A program made the position numbers and the translations under genes. Below are positions 1 to 5,591 of a stretch of DNA of 7,031 bases, piece by piece. The stretch spans positions 1 to 7,031 of the forward strand of contig USMO01000085.1 of assembly GCA_900555785.1 (NCBI GenBank). The letters are read 5' to 3'. The first letter of the stretch is position 1. The number at the start of each line of letters is the position of its first letter. The DNA is from an uncultured Eubacteriales bacterium. Lineage in GTDB: Bacteria; Bacillota; Clostridia; Oscillospirales; CAG-272. Below the pieces are notes generated by a model. The model saw only the letters and a list, made by a program, of their open reading frames with translations, did not search any database and was not told the origin of the DNA.

Positions 1-2382
1 CTGGGCGGCGCGACCGGGCGGGACGGCTGCGGCGGCGCAACCGGCTCCTCCAAATCGCACACACTCACATCACTGGAGACCTGCGGTGCTGAGGTGCAGA
101 AGGGCAACGCGCCTGAGGAACGCAAGCTGCAGCGTCTGTTCCGCAATCCAACCGCCTGCCGCATGATCAAGCGCTGCAACGACTTCGGCGCGGGCGGCGT
201 GTCGGTTGCCATCGGCGAACTTGCCGACGGGCTGGACATCGATCTGGATCTGGTTCCGAAGAAGTACGCGGGTCTGGACGGCACCGAGCTTGCCATCAGC
301 GAAAGCCAGGAGCGCATGGCAGTAGTCGTTGCGCCCGAAGATGTTCCGGCATTTCTGGCACTTGCCGATTCGGAAAACCTTGCCGCAACGCAGGTTGCAT
401 CCGTTACGGCATCTCCCCGTTTGGTCATGCATTGGCGCGGGGACACCATTGTCGACGTCAGCCGCGAATTTCTCAATTCCAACGGTGCCGAAAAGCACAT
501 CCACATCGACACCGAGCCGCTGACGGCTGAAAACAAGACCGTGACCGGCTCCTTTGCCGAAAATTACCGCGCGCTGGCAAACGATCTCAATCTCTGCTCC
601 AAGCGCGGGCTTTCGGAGCGGTTCGACTCCACCATCGGTGCCGGGACCGTTCTGATGCCCTTCGGCGGCAAGAATCAGCTGACCCCGATTCAGGCGATGG
701 TGCAGAAAATCTCGGTTGAAGGCGGGCACACCGACGACTGCTCGCTGATGTCCTTCGGTTACAATCCCTTTATCTCGGAAAAAAGCCCCTTCCACGGCGC
801 TTACCTTGCCGTTGCGGAATCGGTCTGCCGCCTGATTGCAACCGGCGCGGATTTCCGGGATGTCTATCTGACCTTCCAGGAGTATTTCAAGCATCCCGGC
901 AAGGATCCCGCACGCTGGAGCCAGCCGCTCTGCGCGCTGCTCGGTGCTTACCGCGCCCAGATGGAGCTGGGCATCGGTGCAATCGGCGGCAAGGATTCGA
1001 TGAGCGGAACCTTTGAAGGGCTGGATGTCCCGCCCACGCTGGTCTCCTTTGCGGTTACGACCACGAAGACCGACCGCATTGTCTCGCCGGAATTCAAGGC
1101 TGCCGGGCACAAGGTGCTGTTCCTGGCGCCGGAGTTCGACGAGCACAACCTGCCCCGCACGGCGTCGCTGCTTGCCCTGTTCGACCGGGTTGCCGGCATG
1201 TTGCGGGACGGCGAGGCGGTTGCCTGCTACACGCCCGGCATGGGCGGCATTGCCGAAGCGGTGATGAAGATGTGCTTCGGAAACGGGCTTGGGTTTGCGT
1301 TTGACGGCGGCATGAGCCTGTCCGATCTGTTCGGCTACCACTACTGCGGATTCCTGCTGGAAGTGACCGGGGCAGCCGACCCGCGCGAGGTCATCGGCGA
1401 AGTGACTGCCGCGCCGGAGATTACCTATCACGGCGAAGCGCTTTCGCTGGCGTCGCTGCTCGGCGTCTATGAGGACCGTTTGGAATCGGTCTTCCCCTGC
1501 AACATCCCAAGCCGGCAGAAAAAGCCGGACAATCTGTCCTGGGCGGTCAACAAACAGGTGGCGCCCTCCATCCGCTGTGCCAAGCCGCGCGTGCTGATTC
1601 CGGTCTTCCCCGGCACCAACTGCGAATACGACTCCGCGAAAGCGGTTGCGGACGCAGGCGCGGAGCCGGTCATTACCGTGCTGAACAACCGCACGGCAGA
1701 CGGCATCAGCCGCAGCGTTGAGCGCTTTGCCAAGGAGCTTGCGCAGTCGCAGATCGTCTTTATTCCCGGCGGCTTCTCCGGCGGAGACGAACCGGACGGC
1801 AGCGGCAAGTTCATCACTGCGTTCTTCCGCAATCCGGCAATCCGCGCGGGGGTGACCGATCTGCTCGACCGCCGCGACGGTCTGATGTGCGGCATCTGCA
1901 ACGGCTTCCAGGCACTGATCAAGCTGGGGTTGGTCCCCTTCGGAAAGATCGTTGACACCGATGCCTCCTGCCCGACGCTGACCTACAACACCATCGGCAG
2001 GCATCAGTCGCGCATTGTGCGCACGCGCATTGCCTCCAATCTCTCCCCCTGGCTCTCGCTGATGCAGATTGGCGATGTGGTAAATGTCCCGATTTCGCAC
2101 GGCGAAGGCAGATTCCTTGCAAGCGACGAACTGGTTGCCCGGCTTGCCGCAAACGGTCAGATTGCCACGCAGTACGTCGACTTTGACGGAACCGCAACCT
2201 CCGACATTCACTTCAACCCCAACGGCTCGGTCGCTGCCATCGAGGGCATCACCTCCCCGGACGGCAGAGTGTTCGGCAAAATGGGTCACAGCGAACGCGT
2301 CGGCTCCGGGCTTTACAAAAACGTCCCCGGAAACTACGACATCCGGATGTTCGAAGCCGCAGTGCGGTATTTTAAAGGATAA
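1..2382 (+). CDS. purL: Phosphoribosylformylglycinamidine synthase (FGAM synthase), single-chain, 5'-partial
   Basis: Cytoplasmic enzyme of de novo purine synthesis: FGAR + ATP + glutamine gives FGAM. The reading frame is open from base 1, so the start and roughly the first third of the protein lie outside the window; 793 residues are present, against about 1,200-1,260 for the single-chain family. The visible part opens with the glycine-rich GGATGRDG motif of the first AIRS-type half, then FGAGGVSVAIGELADG (from residue 62), GGKNQLTPIQAMV (from about 222) and the second-half motif GIGAIGGKDSMSG (324-336). A fused class I glutaminase domain occupies about 529-793, with nucleophile Cys633 in GICNGFQ and the His763/Glu765 pair in GHSER, so ammonia production looks intact. 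The PurL+PurQ fusion in this form is typical of Clostridia, Bacteroides and Bifidobacterium relatives. The stop TAA at 2380-2382 coincides with the start of a palindrome-rich repeat. A GTG at 94 is internal, not the start. Identification is secure. Confidence 0.97.
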   Translation: MGGATGRDGCGGATGSSKSHTLTSLETCGAEVQKGNAPEERKLQRLFRNPTACRMIKRCNDFGAGGVSVAIGELADGLDIDLDLVPKKYAGLDGTELAISESQERMAVVVAPEDVPAFLALADSENLAATQVASVTASPRLVMHWRGDTIVDVSREFLNSNGAEKHIHIDTEPLTAENKTVTGSFAENYRALANDLNLCSKRGLSERFDSTIGAGTVLMPFGGKNQLTPIQAMVQKISVEGGHTDDCSLMSFGYNPFISEKSPFHGAYLAVAESVCRLIATGADFRDVYLTFQEYFKHPGKDPARWSQPLCALLGAYRAQMELGIGAIGGKDSMSGTFEGLDVPPTLVSFAVTTTKTDRIVSPEFKAAGHKVLFLAPEFDEHNLPRTASLLALFDRVAGMLRDGEAVACYTPGMGGIAEAVMKMCFGNGLGFAFDGGMSLSDLFGYHYCGFLLEVTGAADPREVIGEVTAAPEITYHGEALSLASLLGVYEDRLESVFPCNIPSRQKKPDNLSWAVNKQVAPSIRCAKPRVLIPVFPGTNCEYDSAKAVADAGAEPVITVLNNRTADGISRSVERFAKELAQSQIVFIPGGFSGGDEPDGSGKFITAFFRNPAIRAGVTDLLDRRDGLMCGICNGFQALIKLGLVPFGKIVDTDASCPTLTYNTIGRHQSRIVRTRIASNLSPWLSLMQIGDVVNVPISHGEGRFLASDELVARLAANGQIATQYVDFDGTATSDIHFNPNGSVAAIEGITSPDGRVFGKMGHSERVGSGLYKNVPGNYDIRMFEAAVRYFKG

Positions 2383-2521
2383 GACCAAGACCTTGGGCTT
2401 TGCCCAAACCCACTTAGAACCTTCTTGGAAGAAGGTTCTAAGAACTCCAAGAACTTTTACTAAGAAGGATTTGCTTAACCAACATAAAGCCCGGGTCAAA
2501 ATTGACCCGGGGCTTTATGTT
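2380..2521 (+). repeat. Palindrome-rich repeat, left copy (inverted partner at 3185-3345)
   Basis: About 142 bp that recur, inverted, at 3185-3345. The element starts with TAAGACC on the purL stop codon and here carries a short tandem duplication (AAGACC twice). Three hairpins follow in order: TTGGGC-TTT-GCCCAA (2393-2407), a 14-bp perfect stem with a 2-nt loop (2413-2442), and a long stem of about 20 bp with one bulge (2481-2521) built on AAAGCCCGGGTCAA. None is followed by a clean U-run on the plus strand. The inner end overlaps the toxin stop codon, so the last hairpin could also end the toxin-antitoxin transcript. It may be a genome-wide interspersed palindromic element of the MITE or REP type, or a 3'-UTR element. 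No ORF within it is credible. Confidence 0.85.
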
Positions 2522-2852
2522 ATGGTGCAAGCATACGCAGAATCTCATTCGGGTCCCGTTTTCCATAAAGAATACGAAGAACCAGAATGCTGCGCAGTTT
2601 CTGCTGTGGGCGGTAAAAAAGGAGATAATTTCCAATCAGCTTTTTTCGAATTCCGGAATCCGGCAGATATTCCTGCAAAGCCGGTGCGCCGCTTTCCGGA
2701 AATTTGCGGATGCTGTCAATCGCCTTCAGCACTTTTTCCATAAAATTGGATGCCGCAATCTTGTTAGAAAGATCATCAGACAGATAGGTGAGAATGGCTC
2801 TTAGATCTTCTTCCGCTTTGTGTGTGAACTGATAGGTGAAATCAGATGCCAT
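2520..2852 (-). CDS. RelE/ParE-family toxin
   Basis: A 110-residue type II toxin-antitoxin toxin. The fold pattern is visible: AEEDLRAILTYL (13-24) and a second amphipathic helix around 31-50, then FPESG (51-55), IRKKLIGNYLLFY (68-80), and the C-terminal strand and turn ILVLRILYGKRD (89-100), as in the ParE_toxin family. Family members either cleave mRNA on the ribosome (RelE) or poison gyrase (ParE); the sequence alone does not decide which, and a full RelE catalytic set is not evident. I chose ATG at 2852, which overlaps the antitoxin stop by 11 nt and implies translational coupling. A TTG at 2873 would add seven residues but has no ribosome binding site. The stop TAA (2520-2522) sits inside the end of the left repeat. 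Base composition is visibly more AT-rich than purL. Confidence 0.9.
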   Translation of the reverse strand: MASDFTYQFTHKAEEDLRAILTYLSDDLSNKIAASNFMEKVLKAIDSIRKFPESGAPALQEYLPDSGIRKKLIGNYLLFYRPQQKLRSILVLRILYGKRDPNEILRMLAP

Positions 2853-3099
2853 AGTCTTTTCGAAGGTCCGCAATGACCGTATCGCCGTCCTTTACGCGCC
2901 CGGCTTTTTCGTCCTCCAGCGCTTCCAGAACAGCTTTTGCCTCGTAGAGTCTTTGCATGGTCTTTTCGTAATAGTCAATATCCATCACCACCAGCCGACC
3001 GTAGCCATTTTTGGTAACGTAAACCGGACCGTTTTCCTCCATACAAAGGCGTTCCACCTCAACGGTGTTTTTCAGATCCCGGATTGGGATAATCTGCAT
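2842..3099 (-). CDS. Phd/YefM-family antitoxin
   Basis: An 85-residue antitoxin encoded before its toxin. The N-terminal half has the Phd/YefM DNA-binding signature: IIPIRDLKN (3-11), then GPVYVTKNGYGRLVVMDIDYYE (24-45), where the VTKNGYG turn is typical. The C-terminal part (about 50-85) is helical and charged and would wrap the toxin. In this family the antitoxin neutralises the toxin and, with it, represses its own promoter. The ATG at 3099 is preceded at a 5-nt gap by GGAGGGG, a strong ribosome binding site. The 3' end overlaps the toxin start by 11 nt. It is transcribed from the consensus promoter at 3126-3154 with a leader of about 20 nt. Confidence 0.93.
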   Translation of the reverse strand: MQIIPIRDLKNTVEVERLCMEENGPVYVTKNGYGRLVVMDIDYYEKTMQRLYEAKAVLEALEDEKAGRVKDGDTVIADLRKDYGI

Positions 3100-3104
3100 C
3101 GGAA

Positions 3105-3111
3105 CCCCTCC
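3105..3111 (-). promoter_or_regulatory. Strong ribosome binding site of the antitoxin gene
   Basis: GGAGGGG on the minus strand, 5 nt before the ATG at 3099. It fixes the antitoxin start and contrasts with the lack of a clear site before the toxin, consistent with antitoxin being made in excess. Confidence 0.8.
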
Positions 3112-3117
3112 TCTCCT

Positions 3118-3134
3118 GTGTCTTTATTATACAC
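3118..3134. promoter_or_regulatory. Candidate autoregulatory operator over the -10 box of the toxin-antitoxin promoter
   Basis: GTGT and ACAC arms separated by 9 nt span the -10 element and likely start site. Phd/YefM antitoxins commonly repress their own promoter by binding such short inverted repeats. The arms are only 4 bp, so this is tentative. Confidence 0.3.
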
Positions 3135-3154
3135 GAAATTCTCCCACATGTCAA
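3126..3154 (-). promoter_or_regulatory. Perfect consensus sigma-A promoter of the toxin-antitoxin operon
   Basis: On the minus strand, -35 TTGACA (3149-3154) and -10 TATAAT (3126-3131) are both perfect matches with a 17-bp spacer. The predicted start is near 3119, about 20 nt before the antitoxin ATG. It lies about 30 bp inside the inner end of the right repeat, so the operon carries its own promoter and does not depend on read-through from the peptidase gene. Confidence 0.9.
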
Positions 3155-3184
3155 GCGGTAAGCATAATTTTTTTACAAACCATT

Positions 3185-3345
3185 ATAAAGCCCCGGGTCA
3201 AATTTGACCTAGGGCTTTATGTTGGTTAAACAAATCCTTCTTAGTAAAAGTTCTTGGAGTTCTTAGAAATTGGATTGCCTGCAATCCAATTTTCCCTTCA
3301 TTCCAAGAAGGTTCTAAGTGGGGTTGGGCAAAGCCCAAGGTCTTA
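3185..3345 (-). repeat. Palindrome-rich repeat, right copy (inverted partner at 2380-2521)
   Basis: Read on the minus strand this matches the left copy nearly base for base: TAAGACC at the peptidase stop codon, then the GGGCTTTGCCC hairpin, the TTAGAACCTTCTTGGAA arm, CTAAGAACTCCAAGAAC, and finally the AAAGCCC...GGGCTTT palindrome (3185-3220, 18 bp with one mismatch and one G-T pair). Outside one block, differences are a handful of substitutions or single-base gaps. That block is about 27 nt of extra sequence that splits the right arm of the central hairpin and forms its own perfect 12-bp palindrome at 3267-3292. The element fills the gap between the peptidase gene and the toxin-antitoxin promoter and may act as a 3' end for the peptidase operon. 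Confidence 0.85.
3267..3292. repeat. Perfect 12-bp palindrome nested in the right repeat
   Basis: AAATTGGATTGC and its exact complement are separated by CT, giving a 12-bp stem with a 2-nt gap. It is absent from the left repeat, where the corresponding position is the uninterrupted arm GAAGGTTCTAAG. It is therefore an insertion into (or was lost from) an otherwise conserved element. Confidence 0.75.
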
Positions 3346-3807
3346 ATTTTTTACACCTTTCATCCTGTGCCAGACGCGGGCGGCGCAGGAGCGCGCGAGG
3401 TGGTACAGGTAGCGGAGCGGATAGAGGAAATTCCATAGCCGGGCATAGAAGCGGTACCCGCGCGCGTCGGTTTGAATGTGGCGCTTGCCGCGGTAAAAAT
3501 CCGAAACATACCCCAAAATCCAGGCATCCGGCACGTATTCCTTTGCGTAGGTGTTGTCCCCGCGAATGATGTACTGCCCGTCCCGCACACCGATAATCCG
3601 GTGCAGGATGTACTTCCCGTCCGGACGGCGGTAGAGCGGCAGATCGTATTTTTTCAGCCGCTCCGGACCGACCGGCAGAACAATGACCCGGTCGCGGCGG
3701 TTCCGCAGCATCGGGCGCATGCTCACGCCAACCGTTGTGCTGACATAAAAGCCCTGCTCCCGCAGCTGCTGCTCGATGTTCCCTGCCGGTGCTTCGGTCT
3801 CCGTCAT
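3343..3807 (-). CDS. S24/S26 signal-peptidase-like serine protease
   Basis: A 154-residue protein with the hallmarks of the S24/S26 (signal peptidase I/LexA) superfamily: the nucleophile Ser29 in GVSMRPML (27-34), then LHRIIGV (68-74) and RGDN (82-85). The usual catalytic Lys is replaced by His69 in the HR motif, as in SipW and eukaryotic or archaeal signal peptidases, so a Ser-His mechanism is likely (inference). No N-terminal membrane anchor is seen; the C-terminal 40 residues are rich in aromatic and basic residues and could form an amphipathic membrane-associating helix. ATG at 3807 overlaps the stop of the PqqD-like gene as ATGA, so translation is coupled. In this context it may cleave a leader from a modified peptide, but the substrate is unknown. 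The stop (3343-3345) is the first codon of the right repeat. Confidence 0.85.
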   Translation of the reverse strand: MTETEAPAGNIEQQLREQGFYVSTTVGVSMRPMLRNRRDRVIVLPVGPERLKKYDLPLYRRPDGKYILHRIIGVRDGQYIIRGDNTYAKEYVPDAWILGYVSDFYRGKRHIQTDARGYRFYARLWNFLYPLRYLYHLARSCAARVWHRMKGVKN

Positions 3808-4070
3808 GCGAGAATCCCGCTCTCCCGGAACCGGTTCACCAGATTCTCCACGTCGCGCGTAGCGGTCTCCCGGTCCACCTCGTATTCTGCCAGCAGCGCG
3901 TCAACCAGCTCATCAACCGTCCGGTCTGCCTCAGTCATCTTCTTCCACAGAAACGCGCCGGTCTCGTTCAGTCGCACCATGCCGTGAAACGTTTTGCTCG
4001 TCTCCCCGACCGCCACGGCAATCCAGGAGCCTCCGACCTTCTGAATGGTAAAATCCTTTTTGATTCGCAT
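3804..4070 (-). CDS. PqqD-family protein (RiPP recognition element fold)
   Basis: An 88-residue protein. It begins MRIKKDFTIQKVGGSWIAV and continues with GMVRLNETGAFLWKKM (about 30-45) and a helical region ending in VENLVNRFRESGIL, the standard PqqD pattern of a small beta sheet followed by a three-helix winged-helix domain. PqqD and its relatives bind leader peptides and deliver them to modifying enzymes in RiPP and PQQ pathways. I chose ATG at 4070 because AAAGGAG stands 7 nt before it and the residues after it match the family start; an ATG at 4091 overlapping the upstream stop would add seven residues. The gene sits between the HprK-like gene (17-nt gap) and the peptidase gene (ATGA overlap). 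No leader-bearing precursor is visible nearby. Confidence 0.85.
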   Translation of the reverse strand: MRIKKDFTIQKVGGSWIAVAVGETSKTFHGMVRLNETGAFLWKKMTEADRTVDELVDALLAEYEVDRETATRDVENLVNRFRESGILA

Positions 4071-4077
4071 ACCCGTT

Positions 4078-4084
4078 CTCCTTT
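4078..4084 (-). promoter_or_regulatory. Ribosome binding site deciding the PqqD-like start
   Basis: AAAGGAG on the minus strand, 7 nt before ATG 4070. It lies downstream of the alternative ATG at 4091 and so argues for the shorter protein. Confidence 0.7.
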
Positions 4085-4087
4085 CGG

Positions 4088-4792
4088 TCATTGACCGGTA
4101 TATTTCATTGCATTCCAGGCGACCTCTGCCGCCTCATCCGAAATCGTGCAGGACAGCACCCAGAACGGGACCGCCCGCACCAGCGCATCCATCAGGAACA
4201 GCTGCCTGTTAACCGACGCCCGCTCGCCGCGCAGGTACAGCTGGTGGACCAACCGCCCGATGGCGTCGTCCTCCTCTGCCCGCCGGATGGAGTTGGTTTC
4301 CCCGCGCTCGATAAAGCAGATGGCGCGCAACGGCGCGGAGATGTTCTCGCCCCAATTCTCCTTCCCGTTCCAGGGCGTGCCGAACGCGGTCACCGAACCG
4401 TCCGGCTCCACCCGAAAGAGCGGCTTGTCCCCGTTGAGCACCCGCGCGTGCGGGATATTCCGGAGCCAGAGCGCCGTATGGGTGGACTTCCCCACCCCGC
4501 TTTTGGCGGTGAAGGCATACGCATTGCCGTCGACCTCAACCACGGACGCATGCATCAGAAAGATGTTGTAATCCGGCAGGGTCTCGCAGATGTGGCGGTA
4601 GAGACAGATGCTCTCGCAGTAGGCTGCGGAAAAATCGCCGTTCTGCTGTTCTTCGCGCAGCTCCTCCTCGGTTGCGGACACCGAAAAAGCGTATTCGGTC
4701 CCGCCTGTGATGTACCCAGCGCACTGCCGCTCGACAAAGGCATATTTATTTTCCATGCGGATGCGGATTCCGGCAAGGGTGATGATAAACAT
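4088..4792 (-). CDS. HPr-kinase/PEP-carboxykinase-like P-loop protein of a PqqD cassette
   Basis: A 234-residue protein from ATG 4792. It has an N-terminal domain (1-75) beginning MFIITLAGIRIRMENKY, then a HprK C-terminal-like core: MHASVVEVDGNAYAFTA (80-96), Walker A SGVGKST (98-104), NGDKPLF (120-126) carrying a Walker-B-like Asp122, and FGTPWNGKENWGEN (137-150). Relatives sit next to PqqD-like proteins in RiPP clusters; lasso-peptide HprK homologues phosphorylate the precursor, and ScmC of the SynChlorMet cassette is of this type. It is shorter than true HPr kinase and lacks the usual HPr-binding context, so carbon catabolite control is unlikely. The start is uncertain: the only purine-rich site, GGAG, is 12 nt from ATG 4792, and an in-frame ATG at 4852 would add 20 residues. 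It is the first gene of a three-gene coupled operon. Confidence 0.82.
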   Translation of the reverse strand: MFIITLAGIRIRMENKYAFVERQCAGYITGGTEYAFSVSATEEELREEQQNGDFSAAYCESICLYRHICETLPDYNIFLMHASVVEVDGNAYAFTAKSGVGKSTHTALWLRNIPHARVLNGDKPLFRVEPDGSVTAFGTPWNGKENWGENISAPLRAICFIERGETNSIRRAEEDDAIGRLVHQLYLRGERASVNRQLFLMDALVRAVPFWVLSCTISDEAAEVAWNAMKYTGQ

Positions 4793-4831
4793 AGGCTGCT
4801 GACGCTCCGTTCTGTTGAAGTTCTGCCGACC

Positions 4832-4865
4832 CGGCTGCGCCGCAACGGACATTCCCGCGCAGCCG
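4832..4865 (-). other. Leader stem-loop of the HprK-like operon
   Basis: CGGCTGCGC and its exact complement form a 9-bp GC-rich stem around a 16-nt loop, lying a few bases after the predicted transcription start and about 40 nt before ATG 4792. It encloses the alternative ATG at 4852, which would be in the loop. A role in mRNA stability or translation is possible but not shown. Confidence 0.4.
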
Positions 4866-4879
4866 AATCTTCCTGATTT

Positions 4880-4908
4880 AGTATACCATATTTCAGCCGG
4901 TTTGTCAA
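4880..4908 (-). promoter_or_regulatory. Sigma-A promoter of the HprK-like/PqqD/peptidase operon
   Basis: On the minus strand, -35 TTGACA (4903-4908), a 17-bp spacer and -10 TATACT (4880-4885), near-perfect consensus. The predicted start is near 4873, giving a leader of about 80 nt to ATG 4792. It lies just after the carD terminator, so the trio is its own transcription unit. A palindrome covers the -35 box. Confidence 0.85.
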
Positions 4909-4912
4909 CCGG
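4897..4912. promoter_or_regulatory. Candidate operator: palindrome over the -35 box
   Basis: CCGGTT-TGTC-AACCGG, a perfect 6-bp inverted repeat with a 4-nt centre, exactly overlaps the TTGACA box of the operon promoter. Its position would let a dimeric regulator block RNA polymerase. No regulator gene for it is identifiable in the window apart from CarD, which does not act this way. Confidence 0.4.
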
Positions 4913-4926
4913 ATTTCGTAAGATGA

Positions 4927-4955
4927 TACAAAAAAAGCCCACTTTCATGGGCTTT
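4927..4955 (-). terminator. Intrinsic terminator of carD
   Basis: On the minus strand, AAAGCCCA-TGAAAG-TGGGCTTT forms an 8-bp stem (4934-4955) followed by a T-run to about 4930. It begins 11 nt after the CarD stop codon and separates carD from the promoter of the HprK-like operon. Confidence 0.88.
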
Positions 4956-4966
4956 CCGTTCTTCTG

Positions 4967-5491
4967 TTATGCCAGCTGGCGTTCGATATGCCGGGTGATA
5001 TACTGCTCCATCTCGCCCAGCGGGACGTTCAGCGCCAGTGAAAGCTCGGCATACAGAAACCGCTTGGCATCCTCGGCAAAGCTGCGCTCGGTTTCGGAGA
5101 TTCGCTGCGTGCGCGACGCTCCTGCCAGCAGCTCGGTCCGGCGGCGCACGGTTTTGATCACCTTGACCCATTCGGTTGGCGCATGGGTGTGCATCGCCTC
5201 GGTATACCGCAGCCGCAGCGCCTTTGCGTTCGGCTCCTCAAAGGCTGCCACACCGGGAATCTCGTTGAGCAGCTGCTCTGCTTCGTCCGAGGTCAGCAGA
5301 CGGCGCAGGAACACCGTTTCGCTGTCGGTTGGAACATACAGCACGCCGCCGTTGTTGCGCATCGGGTGCAAAACATAGTACAGCCTGTCTGCCGGCATGC
5401 CCTTCAGCGGGGACAGGCAGATGTCCGCGACGCGGCAGACGCCCTCAGAGGCATAGTAGACATACTCATCAATCACAAACAAAACCTTCAT
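4967..5491 (-). CDS. CarD-family transcriptional regulator
   Basis: A 174-residue CarD/CdnL-type protein. The N-terminal Tudor-like RNA-polymerase-interacting domain (1-65) shows VIDEYVYYASEGVCRVADI, then LYYVLHP and VLYVPTDSE. The helical C-terminal DNA-binding part (about 66-174) starts with LRRLLTSDEAEQLL and contains EWVKVIKTVRRR (107-118) and AELSLALNVP, with the conserved Trp108. CarD proteins bind the polymerase beta subunit and stabilise open promoter complexes, often at rRNA promoters. I chose ATG at 5491, two residues before the domain start, with GGAAAGGGG directly upstream (unusually close). An ATG at 5518 would lie at or before the transcription start of the extended -10 promoter and is unlikely. 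It is a single-gene unit with its own promoter and terminator, between the V-ATPase operon and the peptide-modification-like trio. Confidence 0.88.
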   Translation of the reverse strand: MKVLFVIDEYVYYASEGVCRVADICLSPLKGMPADRLYYVLHPMRNNGGVLYVPTDSETVFLRRLLTSDEAEQLLNEIPGVAAFEEPNAKALRLRYTEAMHTHAPTEWVKVIKTVRRRTELLAGASRTQRISETERSFAEDAKRFLYAELSLALNVPLGEMEQYITRHIERQLA

Positions 5492-5518
5492 CCCCTTTCC
5501 ATTTTCCCATCTATACAT

Positions 5519-5527
5519 ATTATACCA
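5519..5527 (-). promoter_or_regulatory. Extended -10 promoter of carD
   Basis: TGGTATAAT on the minus strand is a perfect extended -10 element (TGn plus TATAAT). The -35 position (5542-5547, TACCAT) matches poorly, as expected when TGn compensates. The predicted start is about 20 nt before ATG 5491, giving a very short leader. Confidence 0.7.
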
Positions 5528-5591
5528 TATTTTTGCCCAAAATGGTAGCCTGATTATAATATTTTTTACGTTTTTTTACGATTTGCACATA

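Noticed and set aside
94..2382. Start of purL at the GTG at 94
   Set aside because: The frame continues upstream without a stop to base 1 and encodes the conserved GGATGRDG motif, so the gene is truncated by the window edge.
70..2499. An 809-codon open frame antisense to purL
   Set aside because: It is the mirror of a GC-rich, strongly biased purL frame. Its product shows no recognisable domain or motif and runs into the palindromic repeat, while the plus-strand frame has full PurL and glutaminase motifs.
2393..2521. Conventional rho-independent terminator for purL in the left repeat
   Set aside because: The hairpins are strong but none is followed by a U-run on the plus strand, so only a repeat is called; a role in ending transcripts remains possible.
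2853..2873. Toxin start at TTG 2873
   Set aside because: No ribosome binding site precedes it, the added residues do not match the family, and ATG 2852 gives the usual overlapping start.
4091..4876. Long plus-strand frame opposite the HprK-like gene
   Set aside because: It is a shadow of the minus-strand gene, which has a Walker A motif, promoter and coupled downstream genes; the plus-strand product has no recognisable features.
5533..5560. Plus-strand promoter-like TTGCCC-16-TATAAT near carD
   Set aside because: The -35 match is weak, the region is generally AT-rich, and transcription would meet the bidirectional hairpin at 5592-5626 with no gene in between.
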